A stretch of 44,850 nt of DNA, taken from contig NZ_JAIQZB010000025.1 in the NCBI RefSeq assembly GCF_020164555.1, positions 1-44,850 of the forward strand. Direction: 5' to 3'. This DNA comes from Salegentibacter lacus. GTDB lineage: Bacteria > Bacteroidota > Bacteroidia > Flavobacteriales > Flavobacteriaceae. Shown here piece after piece: positions 1 through 6,549 of this stretch (its first letter is position 1; every line of letters begins with the position of its first letter). The notes beneath the pieces are model-generated. The model worked only from the letters and a program-made list of their open reading frames with translations. It had not been told where the DNA came from and did not search any database. The position numbers and the translations under genes are program-made.

Positions 1-41
1 AATTGCTGACATCTTCGTTCTAAACGAGGGTCAGACAGATA

Positions 42-58
42 TCCCGAATAGTTCGGGA
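42..58. repeat. Short perfect hairpin
   Basis: TCCCGAA (42-48) and TTCGGGA (52-58) form a perfect 7-bp stem with a 3-base loop. No T-run follows on either strand, so it looks more like an intergenic palindromic repeat than a terminator. Confidence 0.6.
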
Positions 59-143
59 AAAACCCATGAGTATCTTCAGTTATATTCATACTCCTAAAAT
101 AGTACATTTGTGTACACACGGTAGCTTTTTTAAGGGAAGGTGG

Positions 144-158
144 CACATCTTTGATGTG
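144..158. repeat. Hairpin inside a GGAAGG-flanked element
   Basis: CACATC (144-149) pairs with GATGTG (153-158) across a TTT loop. The hairpin is bracketed by GGGAAGG (about 134-140) and GGAAGGG (161-167), giving a direct-repeat-flanked palindrome. This layout resembles other dispersed intergenic elements, but there is only one clear copy in this window. Confidence 0.45.
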
Positions 159-295
159 ACGGAAGGGTCTCTGGGTAGTCAGGATACTTCTCGAAACACC
201 TGAGCTAATGAGGTAATTCACGAAAGAGTTTGGTAATCTCTGAATAGAAAAAATCTAACGCCTTCTCGACTGCGACTAACAATGGGTGTTTTTTT

Positions 296-415
296 GAAAG
301 CAATTATATTATGAGAAAGAGATTGCTTCAGTCGTCCCGATAGTTATCGGGACTCATCACAATGAAGATTTTTTCTCAACGTTATTACTAGCAACGAAGG
401 AGCGCAGTAATCTTT
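296..415. repeat. Composite dispersed repeat, copy 1
   Basis: It contains AGATTGCTTCAGTCG, a perfect hairpin (TCCCGATA 335-342 with TATCGGGA 345-352), and then a segment with AGGAGCGCAGTAATCTTTTC. The same two landmarks (GGAGCACGGTAATCTTTT and AGATTGCTTCACTA) recur in reversed order at 4561-4635. I take both as copies of one intergenic repeat family whose ends read GTCATTACGAG-like; this copy is degraded. Confidence 0.5.
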
Positions 416-480
416 TCTTCCTAGTTCCCATTAATAATTTCCCCAATTAACGAATTAACAAAACAAAGAACCTCTCCGTC

Positions 481-530
481 TTTTCGTTTTGCAAACGAAA
501 ATCCACCTCTCCTTGAAAAAAGGTGAGGAG
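481..530. repeat. Two adjacent hairpins downstream of asnB
   Basis: TTTTCGTTT (481-489) and AAACGAAAA (493-501) form a 9-bp perfect stem with loop TGC. Directly after it, CACCTCTCCTT (504-514) and AAGGTGAGGAG (520-530) form an imperfect palindrome. On the minus strand these follow the asnB stop codon by 65-115 bases. They could slow transcription or protect the mRNA end, but no U-tract follows, so I do not call a terminator. Confidence 0.45.
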
Positions 531-595
531 CTTTTGCTTTGAATTTGATTTTTATTTTTATAGTTTTTTTTGCAGCAAACTGGAACTAATACCGT

Positions 596-2308
596 CTATC
601 GGCTAAGCAAGAGCCCCGCATTAATCCACTGCCAAATATGAAAACTACTTTGGTTGTCTCCGGCTTTATAATTACTCCATTCCCTTTGCATTTCTTCAAA
701 GTCAAACCAATGTGAAACACGGGAATATCTTAGTTTTTCTAAATTTTCTTCTGTAAAACCCTTTAACTCATTACCCAACCATTCCCTTTGAGGGGTTTGC
801 AGCGGACGTTTGGGAGCATAACTCAAATCTTGAGGAGCGATTTCTTTAAGTATTTCACGGATTAAATATTTCTGAATCCCATTATGAATTTTATATGATT
901 TCGGCTGGGAAAAGGCAAATTCAACCATTCTGTAATCCAAAAAAGGTTCTCTTAATTCTGTGCTATAAGCCATAGAAATCCGGTCATTGAATCTCAATGC
1001 ACGTGGAATCTTGGTGTGAAAAAGATCCCTGTACTGCAGGTTTTGTAAATTATTGTCAAATGGCCTAGGATAGACCGGTTTTTTAGCTAATTGTCTGAAT
1101 TCCTCATTTAGCACCTTCAATCGAAACGGAGTGTTTTTCCCGATTCCCTGAATAGTCGCTGTATTTCCGGAATTTTGATAATAATCATACCCCGCCCATT
1201 GCTCGTCCATTCCCTGACCATCGAGCAGAACTTTTACTCCGTCTTTTTTTGCGGTTTCAAACAATGCCGCATAAGCTAAAGTGGGCAAACCGGCATAAGG
1301 TTCATCTTGGATATCGCTTAGAAACTGTGCTTTTTCAATTACATCACCCTGATGAATTTTAACTTTTGTGAGCGGATTCTGAGTAGTTTCAATCATTTTC
1401 TGAACCCACGGCAGCTCGTCATAATTTTCGTCACCGGTATAAAAGGTATAAGCCTGAATATGTCTGTTTTCGTGAAGCCGGTTTACCAAAGCCAGCAATA
1501 GCGAGCTGTCCACTCCGCCGCTAATATTAAAGCCAATAGGAACATCGGCTCTAAATCTTAGGGAAATACTATCGGTTAAAATTTCAGAATAAGATTGTTT
1601 AGCTTCTTCAAAAGATAAGTTATTAGAATATTTGGACAGGCTTTTTTCAAACTCGTACCACTTCCTAATTTTTAAATTTCCTGATTGATATTCCAGAAAA
1701 TGTCCTCCCGGGAGTTGATATATATCAGTGTAAAAAGTCTCTGAGGGCATCCCGTAAGAACCGTACGCAAAATAATTAGCCCACACCTGTTCATTAGGTT
1801 GGTTCGACTTTAAAAGGCTTTTTATAGCTTTAATTTCACTACTGAAATAGAATTCCTGGTTTTCTTCGGAATAAAAAAAAGGCTTTACCCCAAACCTGTC
1901 CCGGGCAGCAAAAAGTTTTTTCTCTCTACTATCCCAAATAGCGAAAGCAAACATTCCATTAAGTTTATTGAGGCAGGATTTCCCCCAAACTATAAATGCT
2001 GCCAGTAAAACCTCTGTATCAGATTCTGTTTTATAATTATAATGGGCTTTTAATTCTTGTTTTAACTCTTTGTAATTATAGATCTCCCCATTAAAAGTCA
2101 GGTGATAGCGCCCGGAATTATCTTTAAATGGCTGATTGGCTTTTGCAGAAAGGTCAATAATTGAAAGTCGGTTATGTCCCAGGGTGCTATAGCCGGAATC
2201 AACATAATTCCCGGTGTGATCCGGGCCACGATGATGTTGAAGTTTCAGCATTTGCTGAAGTTTTTCGCTATTAGCCTTTGTTGAAACAATTCCTGCGATT
2301 CCGCACAT
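596..2308 (-). CDS. asnB: Glutamine-dependent asparagine synthase-like amidotransferase
   Basis: AsnB-family enzymes take ammonia from glutamine in an N-terminal Ntn-hydrolase domain and use it in a C-terminal PP-loop domain to amidate a carboxylate activated by ATP. The protein begins MCGIAGI, so Cys2 is the nucleophile; NGEIYN (73-78) is the glutamine-site motif and SGGVDS (263-268) the PP-loop. At 570 residues it is near full length with no missing motif. It is the last gene of a minus-strand operon after neuC and neuA. In polysaccharide loci AsnB homologues (WbpS type) are thought to amidate sugar carboxylates such as uronic acids. Here the target could be a nonulosonate or uronate, but ordinary asparagine synthesis cannot be excluded. 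Family assignment is secure; substrate is inferred. Confidence 0.9.
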   Translation of the reverse strand: MCGIAGIVSTKANSEKLQQMLKLQHHRGPDHTGNYVDSGYSTLGHNRLSIIDLSAKANQPFKDNSGRYHLTFNGEIYNYKELKQELKAHYNYKTESDTEVLLAAFIVWGKSCLNKLNGMFAFAIWDSREKKLFAARDRFGVKPFFYSEENQEFYFSSEIKAIKSLLKSNQPNEQVWANYFAYGSYGMPSETFYTDIYQLPGGHFLEYQSGNLKIRKWYEFEKSLSKYSNNLSFEEAKQSYSEILTDSISLRFRADVPIGFNISGGVDSSLLLALVNRLHENRHIQAYTFYTGDENYDELPWVQKMIETTQNPLTKVKIHQGDVIEKAQFLSDIQDEPYAGLPTLAYAALFETAKKDGVKVLLDGQGMDEQWAGYDYYQNSGNTATIQGIGKNTPFRLKVLNEEFRQLAKKPVYPRPFDNNLQNLQYRDLFHTKIPRALRFNDRISMAYSTELREPFLDYRMVEFAFSQPKSYKIHNGIQKYLIREILKEIAPQDLSYAPKRPLQTPQREWLGNELKGFTEENLEKLRYSRVSHWFDFEEMQREWSNYKAGDNQSSFHIWQWINAGLLLSR

Positions 2309-2336
2309 TCTTTTTATAATTTGCTATTAATTATTC

Positions 2337-2380
2337 ACTTCTCGATACATCCCGACTCCCGTCGGGCCACTCGAAGTGAC
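2337..2380. repeat. Palindromic element, constant arms with variable hairpin
   Basis: Arms CTCGATACA (2341-2349) and CACTCGAAGTGAC (2368-2380) flank an inner hairpin CCCGAC/GTCGGG. The reverse complement matches the element at 44515-44557 at about 40 of 44 bases. It lies between neuA and asnB, just upstream of the asnB start codon, so it may sit in the leader between the two cistrons. Confidence 0.75.
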
Positions 2381-2423
2381 GAGATACTTAGAACAATATT
2401 TTCGAATTCAAACAAGACAAAAT

Positions 2424-3140
2424 TTAAATCCCATTTGTCTTTCTTTCAGCTTTTAACTTTTCCAACATTTGTTCTGCTTTTCTCCAATCTTCCGGGGTAT
2501 CAATATTTACATAAGGAGAAGCGGAAGTATCAACAAAACCTATCTTCTTGCCAAAAAGGGAATTTTCATTTAAGAGTACTTCGGTTTTAGTAATATAAAT
2601 CGCTCCGTCTCTATGATAGGCTTTTGGTAAATCCTGTCTTCGGCTTATAATTTCTTTTTCACCGGTAGCGATTTGTAAAGATCCCTCACTTTCTTCAAAA
2701 ACCCAATGCGGATTATATTCCTCAGGCACTTCTCTTACTGTTACCAACGAATCGAAATTATTGTCCTGAAATTTCAGGATACATTCATCTATAAGTCCGG
2801 GTTTTCGAAATGGCGTGGTTGCCTGTAGCAAACATACCGCATCAAATTCAATTCCCTTATCCATGTAGTATTTCACCGCATGTTTCACAACCTCCAGGCT
2901 GGAACTGGAATCTTCTGCCAGATGCTCGGGACGTTTAAAAGGAACCTCAAGCTCAAGCTGTTTTGCAATTTGAATAGTGTCTTCGTCGTCTGAGCTTAGG
3001 ATTACTTTATTTAAAAGCTTTGAGTTTTTTGCCGCTTCAAAAGTGTATTGCAATAGTGGTTTGCCCCCCAGGAGTTTAATGTTTTTCCCGGGAATACCTT
3101 TGCTGCCGCCCCGGGCAGGGATTAGTCCTAAAATTTTCAT
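2424..3140 (-). CDS. neuA: CMP-nonulosonate cytidylyltransferase (NeuA/LegF-like)
   Basis: This family joins CTP to a nonulosonic acid (sialic, legionaminic or pseudaminic) to give the CMP-sugar donor in the cytoplasm. The nucleotide-binding start IPARGGSKGIPGKN (7-20) is complete and LLQATTPFR (104-112) is the second family motif; a later HRDGAIYI segment also fits. Length (238 residues) is that of the catalytic domain alone, as in NeuA/LegF/PseF proteins without an esterase tail. It begins 18 bases after the neuC stop codon. The sequence does not tell which nonulosonate is used; no LegB/LegC or PseB/PseC gene is in the window, which favours a Neu5Ac-type product unless those genes lie elsewhere. 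Confidence 0.9.
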   Translation of the reverse strand: MKILGLIPARGGSKGIPGKNIKLLGGKPLLQYTFEAAKNSKLLNKVILSSDDEDTIQIAKQLELEVPFKRPEHLAEDSSSSLEVVKHAVKYYMDKGIEFDAVCLLQATTPFRKPGLIDECILKFQDNNFDSLVTVREVPEEYNPHWVFEESEGSLQIATGEKEIISRRQDLPKAYHRDGAIYITKTEVLLNENSLFGKKIGFVDTSASPYVNIDTPEDWRKAEQMLEKLKAERKTNGI

Positions 3141-3158
3141 ACTGAAGCAGTTTAAATT

Positions 3159-4316
3159 TTAATAGGTAATTGTTTTGCTATAGGTTAATTCTGAAGTGGC
3201 TAAAATTTCAGCAATCTTTATTCCTGAATTTCCATTTCCGTAGATATCGGAAGATTCAAAATGTTCGGTTTGGATTGCGTTTTCGGTCGCCTTTAAAATT
3301 TCATTTAAATTGTAGTTTACATCAGTAACATTCGTAGCCCGATTGCGTCGAAATTGCCTATTTCCAATGTTAACCACCGGCACTCCCAAAAAGGCACACT
3401 CCCTTAAACCGGCACTGGAGTTGCCTACCAGTGCTTTAGAATTCTTTAAAAGCCTTAAGAAATCTGTCGGTTCCATATTTTTAAAAAAATGTATATTTTC
3501 CGGCTTTTCCAGTTCCCTGAAAGTTCGTATTGCGTTAGATGTCCCATCAGATCCTGCATCTACATTTGGCCAGAACCAAAAAGTAGGAATATCTAATTTT
3601 TTAATTGCTTTTAGAGTTTCGGTAACATGTACTTTTGCCTGTTTATATTCGGTAGTAACCGGATGTTGCATCACTACAATATAGCCTTCTTTCCAGTTGA
3701 GTTTAGAACCCACACCCCCGTATTTTTCAATAGGATCAAAATCGAGAAATGGATATTCTGAAATCTCTTTTGCCAGGTCAATAGAAGGGCAGCCGGTGTT
3801 TATCACCTTTTCAGGATTTTCCCCCAGTTTTATTACGCGTTGTTTGGCATCTTCTGAAGCCACCAGGTGAAGATCGGCCAGTTTGGTGTTCGCATGCCTA
3901 ACTTTTTCATCAATACTACCAGTAACCTCACCTCCCTGGATGTGAACTAAAGGTATATTTTGATAAGCCGCTGCTATAGAAGTAGCGATGGTCTCAAACC
4001 GGTCGGCAATGGTGAGCACTGCATGGGGTTTCAGGTTGTAAAAAACATTGGTGAGTTCCATCACTCCCAGGCCGGTGGTTTTGGCCATGGTGGTAGGATT
4101 TTCTCCCTCCAGTACCATAAAAACCTTCGCCGCAATTTCAAATCCGTCTTTTTCAATAAAATCTACCGCGTTTCCGTATCGATCCAGGAGAGCCGATCCT
4201 GCAATAACTAGTTGTAGTTCCAGTTTGGGGTGTTCCTGTATTGCTGTAAGGGCAGTTTTAATCCGGCTGTAGGAAGGTCGGGCAGTAACGACCACGCATA
4301 TTTTACGTTTGGGCAT
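3159..4316 (-). CDS. neuC: UDP-N-acetylglucosamine 2-epimerase, hydrolysing (NeuC/LegG type)
   Basis: NeuC-type enzymes convert a UDP-GlcNAc-type sugar to free ManNAc (or a diacetamido analogue) plus UDP, the first step to nonulosonic acids. The start CVVVTARPSYSRI resembles the family's VTGTRADY region. GGEVTGSIDEKVRHA and, towards the C-terminus, LVGNSSAGLRECAFLGVPVV are typical of the epimerase fold. The length, 385 residues, is normal for the family. It is the first gene of the neuC-neuA-asnB operon and starts at an ATG. Just upstream of that ATG lies an AACCGATAACTGACAACTG-type repeat. The partner synthase (neuB) is far away at 37.3 kb on the other strand. Confidence 0.9.
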   Translation of the reverse strand: MPKRKICVVVTARPSYSRIKTALTAIQEHPKLELQLVIAGSALLDRYGNAVDFIEKDGFEIAAKVFMVLEGENPTTMAKTTGLGVMELTNVFYNLKPHAVLTIADRFETIATSIAAAYQNIPLVHIQGGEVTGSIDEKVRHANTKLADLHLVASEDAKQRVIKLGENPEKVINTGCPSIDLAKEISEYPFLDFDPIEKYGGVGSKLNWKEGYIVVMQHPVTTEYKQAKVHVTETLKAIKKLDIPTFWFWPNVDAGSDGTSNAIRTFRELEKPENIHFFKNMEPTDFLRLLKNSKALVGNSSAGLRECAFLGVPVVNIGNRQFRRNRATNVTDVNYNLNEILKATENAIQTEHFESSDIYGNGNSGIKIAEILATSELTYSKTITY

Positions 4317-4345
4317 TTTCAGTTGTCAGTTATCGGTTGTGGTTA
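4317..4345 (-). repeat. Low-complexity tract abutting the neuC start codon
   Basis: Read on the minus strand, ACAACCGATAACTGACAACT runs almost directly into the ATG of neuC. The same word family appears at 9791-9900 and 11118-11153, always touching the edge of a gene. Confidence 0.55.
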
Positions 4346-4560
4346 TAAGTAAATTCCTTTAGCTCCCTTATTTGGTTGGGAGACTGGTATCGCTAAAGTA
4401 GCAATTCTGTTGGGAAATGTTATTGTTTCGGGCATCTATGGCGGAAATTAAGTCGGTAGTCTGTAGTAGTTAGATGAAAACTACTATCTAAGGGCTAATC
4501 CAATAAAAGCTTTGCCAAGAATCCACGAATATTTTTTAGTCTTTTCTCTTGATTCCTACT

Positions 4561-4635
4561 GTCATTACGAGCGACTCAGGAGCACGGTAATCTTTTAAAA
4601 GAAGCAATTTTTATAATTTGGACAGATTGCTTCAC
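4561..4635. repeat. Composite dispersed repeat, copy 2
   Basis: It starts GTCATTACGAGCGACTCAGG, contains CACGGTAATCTTTT and ends with AGATTGCTTCACTACCGACT. The landmarks match those at 296-415, in a different order. The general form, an inverted pair of ends around an AATCTTTT...AGATTGCTTC core, suggests a MITE-like or REP-like element. Confidence 0.5.
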
Positions 4636-4734
4636 TACCGACTCCCGTCTAAAGACTCAGGTCTACCGACTAAACATAATTTTCAATATATTTGAGTTTT
4701 TAGGCCTGGCCTTAGTAACCCCAAAATATCACTT

Positions 4735-5571
4735 TTGAAAAAGTCAAAACACAACACTTATCGGGAAAAACAAATTCCTTTGTTTTACTGGAGTGAGATC
4801 AAATTTATTTTCAGGGAAAAGGAGAATTATGGCGATTTGCTTTCAAAATACCTGGTAGAAAAGATTAGCGGAAAACCGGTGAAATTTGTTCAGCCTAAAA
4901 AGCAGCCCTGGTATAAAAGGAGCAAAACAAATTTTCTTGCGGTCGGCAGTATTCTCCACCATGCAACTAAGCACAGTATTGTTTGGGGGAGTGGCATTAT
5001 AGACCACGAGCAGGAAATTGCTGAAGCCGACTTTAGGGCAGTGCGAGGACCGCAAACCAGGGGTTTTTTATTGAAGCTGGGCTATAATTGTCCTGACGTA
5101 TATGGAGATCCTGCGCTTTTACTTCCGAAGTATTATAATCCCCAGGTGGAGAAAAAATATAAGATCGGGGTAGTTCCGCATTATCACGATTATAAAACAG
5201 CAGTAGCATTTTTTGGGGATAAACCTGGAATAAAAGTAATAGATCTGCTCACTATGGATGTGGAAGAAACTACCAGGGAAATCTTAAGCTGTGAAAACAT
5301 AATTTCCTCTTCGCTTCACGGACTAATTGTTGCCCACGCCTATAAAATTCCGGGGCTTTGGGTAGAGTTTTCCGATAAGATCTTTGGAAACGGGATCAAG
5401 TATCAGGATTACTTTGAATCACTAAAAATCCCGTTTTATAAAGCCGACTTTATTGAAAATGGCAAAACGGCTGAAGAATTGCTTGTATTAATGCAGGATA
5501 AACCACTTTTACCTAAAGTTGATCAATTAGAAAAAATCCAGAAAGGTTTGTTGGAAAGTTGTCCCTTTTAG
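4735..5571 (+). CDS. Polysaccharide pyruvyl transferase-family protein
   Basis: Members of this family transfer pyruvate from phosphoenolpyruvate to a sugar hydroxyl pair to form an acidic ketal on exopolysaccharides; some members act differently. Visible family marks are VWGSGIID, RAVRGPQTRGFLLKLG, VYGDPALLLP and ISSSLHGLIVAHAYKIP, the last containing the conserved SxxHG histidine. The product has 278 residues with no signal peptide or membrane segment. The start is TTG; no ATG lies near the N-terminal family region. It is transcribed divergently from neuC and is followed by a repeat cluster. It would add negative charge to the glycan made here. Family call is good; the exact acceptor is unknown. 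Confidence 0.82.
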   Translation: MKKSKHNTYREKQIPLFYWSEIKFIFREKENYGDLLSKYLVEKISGKPVKFVQPKKQPWYKRSKTNFLAVGSILHHATKHSIVWGSGIIDHEQEIAEADFRAVRGPQTRGFLLKLGYNCPDVYGDPALLLPKYYNPQVEKKYKIGVVPHYHDYKTAVAFFGDKPGIKVIDLLTMDVEETTREILSCENIISSSLHGLIVAHAYKIPGLWVEFSDKIFGNGIKYQDYFESLKIPFYKADFIENGKTAEELLVLMQDKPLLPKVDQLEKIQKGLLESCPF

Positions 5572-5625
5572 GCTTGAGTTTATGAGCTCTTATGCTAAAA
5601 GAAAGTAAGTGACAGCGTGCATAGG

Positions 5626-5684
5626 GAAGTCCTCGATACAAATTCAATCTTGCTGCCGCCGATTGAATTCACTCGGACTGACGT
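5626..5684. repeat. 59-base direct repeat, left copy, upstream of the GIY-YIG gene
   Basis: Identical to 6140-6198 at 58 of 59 positions (A at 5677, C at 6191). It includes CTCGATACA, a 9-bp stem AATTCAATC (5641-5649) with GATTGAATT (5661-5669) around an 11-base loop, and CACTCGGACTGACG. It is the same constant-arm/variable-hairpin design as the other elements in the window. Confidence 0.85.
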
Positions 5685-5731
5685 TTCTACAAATTGTAGG
5701 ACAACTTAGTTTTTGTTTTTGTAATCGCACC

Positions 5732-5777
5732 GTCACTTCGAGTGATCCCGATGGAATCGGGATTGTATCGAGAAGTC
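5732..5777. repeat. Palindromic element just upstream of the GIY-YIG gene
   Basis: GTCACTTCGAGTG (5732-5744), then an 8-bp stem ATCCCGAT (5745-5752)/ATCGGGAT (5756-5763), then TGTATCGAGAAGTC (5764-5777). It ends 16 bases before the ATG of the nuclease gene and is in the opposite orientation to the repeat at 5626-5684, so the two form a larger inverted pair. Confidence 0.8.
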
Positions 5778-5793
5778 TTTATTTACTTATAGC

Positions 5794-6084
5794 ATGAAAC
5801 TCAGTTACGTTTATATTCTTAAATGCGCTGATGCAACTTTTTACACGGGTGTTACCTCTAACCTGGATAAGAGAATTATTGAGCATTATAATGGAATTCA
5901 TCCGGGGAGTTATACTGCAAAACGCCGTCCACTAAGTCTGGTTTTTTATGCTGAGTTTACAGATATTCAATTAGCTATAATGCGCGAAAAGCAGATAAAA
6001 AAATGGTCGAAAGCTAAGAAAGAAGCTTTGATAGAAGGTAGTTTTGAAGAATTACCGAATTTAGCAAAGAAGAAATTTAAATAG
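5794..6084 (+). CDS. Single-domain GIY-YIG endonuclease-like protein
   Basis: The 96-residue protein is one GIY-YIG nuclease domain of the YhbQ/UPF0213-like class. YVYILKC (5-11) and YTG (17-19) are the two strands that name the family. Arg27 lies in LDKRIIEH, followed by His31 in EHYNG, and a Glu sits in MREKQIKKW in the second half, as expected for the metal-binding glutamate. There is no extra DNA-binding domain. It has no evident role in glycan synthesis and is embedded in a cluster of palindromic repeats, flanked by 59-base direct repeats. The cellular function of such proteins is largely unclear; a link with the repeats is my inference. Confidence 0.85.
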   Translation: MKLSYVYILKCADATFYTGVTSNLDKRIIEHYNGIHPGSYTAKRRPLSLVFYAEFTDIQLAIMREKQIKKWSKAKKEALIEGSFEELPNLAKKKFK

Positions 6085-6087
6085 GCA

Positions 6088-6144
6088 GTCACTTCAAGTA
6101 GCTTTATACCTATTGCCACTGGAGTATAATGTGCATCGAGAAGT
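6088..6144. repeat. Palindromic element, long-centre variant
   Basis: GTCACTTCAAGTAG starts the element and GTGCATCGAGAAGT ends it, with a centre beginning GCTTTATACCTA. The centre is recognisably related to that of 6244-6302 (GCTTATACCTA) but not to the CCCGA-type centres elsewhere. Confidence 0.65.
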
Positions 6145-6198
6145 CCTCGATACAAATTCAATCTTGCTGCCGCCGATTGAATTCACTCGGCCTGACGT
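6140..6198. repeat. 59-base direct repeat, right copy, downstream of the GIY-YIG gene
   Basis: Second copy of 5626-5684, offset 514 bases, one mismatch. With the left copy it brackets the nuclease gene and two other palindromic elements. Confidence 0.85.
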
Positions 6199-6243
6199 CT
6201 CGACCAGGCCTGGGATATCCTGCTTTATTTTTTGTAATTTCCC

Positions 6244-6302
6244 GTCACTTCGGAGTAGGCTTATACCTAACGATAGTGGAATATGACGTGTATCGAGAAG
6301 TC
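6244..6302. repeat. Palindromic element, long-centre variant
   Basis: GTCACTTCGGAGTAG (6244-6258) and GTGTATCGAGAAGTC (6288-6302) are the arms. The centre resembles that of 6088-6144, so the two may be sub-family members or a duplication of the whole unit (long-centre element plus 59-base repeat). Confidence 0.65.
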
Positions 6303-6417
6303 TACACCTTAAAAACCTATTCGATTTGAGTTTATAGCGTGGTGATCCTTTGTTGAGAGTGTACCTTCACCGGGCAATAAACCACGCAAATTCAGGGATA
6401 TGTATTGCGAATCTGTT

Positions 6418-6470
6418 CTCGATACAGCGTTATTTTCGCTTAGGCTCAAATACCGCCACTCGAACTGACG
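6418..6470. repeat. Palindromic element, distinct centre
   Basis: CTCGATACA (6418-6426) and CACTCGAACTGACG (6457-6470) enclose a 30-base centre unlike the others. Only the arms are conserved. Confidence 0.65.
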
Positions 6471-6549
6471 TGCTGAATTTTATGGGCAGGTAATTAGTTT
6501 TATTACTTTCACTTCAATTTTATATTTTTAGCAAAACAGAAAATAGGCA

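Larger units (their letters stand above)
1..595. other. Gene-free, repeat-rich region downstream of asnB
   Basis: No convincing coding sequence is seen in this stretch. It lies beyond the 3' end of the minus-strand neuC-neuA-asnB operon and holds at least five short palindromes (42-58, 144-158, 335-352, 481-501, 504-530) and a longer composite repeat (296-415). The hairpins differ in sequence, so several families of intergenic element appear to have accumulated here. No clear promoter or intrinsic terminator was found. Confidence 0.7.
4317..4734. other. Divergent intergenic region with repeats
   Basis: This 418-base gap separates the divergent neuC and pyruvyltransferase-like genes, so promoters for both should lie here. 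I see no strong match to the Bacteroidota TAnnTTTG/TTTG promoter pair. It carries a degenerate ACAACCGATAACTGACAAC-type tract next to neuC (4317-4345), GTCGGTAGTCTGTAGT-like and CTACCGACT-like tracts (about 4450-4470 and 4636-4674), and a dispersed repeat at 4561-4635. Confidence 0.6.
6085..6549. other. Gene-free repeat cluster downstream of the GIY-YIG gene
   Basis: This 465-base gap contains four constant-arm palindromic elements (6088-6144, 6140-6198, 6244-6302, 6418-6470). Short open frames run through them but are made of the repeat itself and do not look like protein. The last 80 bases, T-rich and ending in a TATATTTTTAGC-like stretch (about 6522-6533), may hold the promoter for the methyltransferase gene, but the match is weak. 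Confidence 0.65.

Noticed and set aside
2321-2590. 89-codon plus-strand frame across the asnB-neuA gap
   Set aside because: Overlaps neuA antisense and a palindromic element; translation shows no domain.
3343-3684. 113-codon open frame antisense to neuC
   Set aside because: Shadow of the neuC gene, no start context, no recognisable domain.
5609-5797. Short open frame before the GIY-YIG gene
   Set aside because: It runs through the palindromic repeats and its translation is mirrored by the frame at 6129-6329 only because of the 59-base repeat; there is no protein-like feature.
6129-6329. Short open frame after the GIY-YIG gene
   Set aside because: Same reason: it is made of repeat sequence.
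5626-6470. CRISPR array
   Set aside because: Repeats are palindromic, inverted relative to each other, irregularly spaced and surround a nuclease gene of a different type; no cas gene is present.
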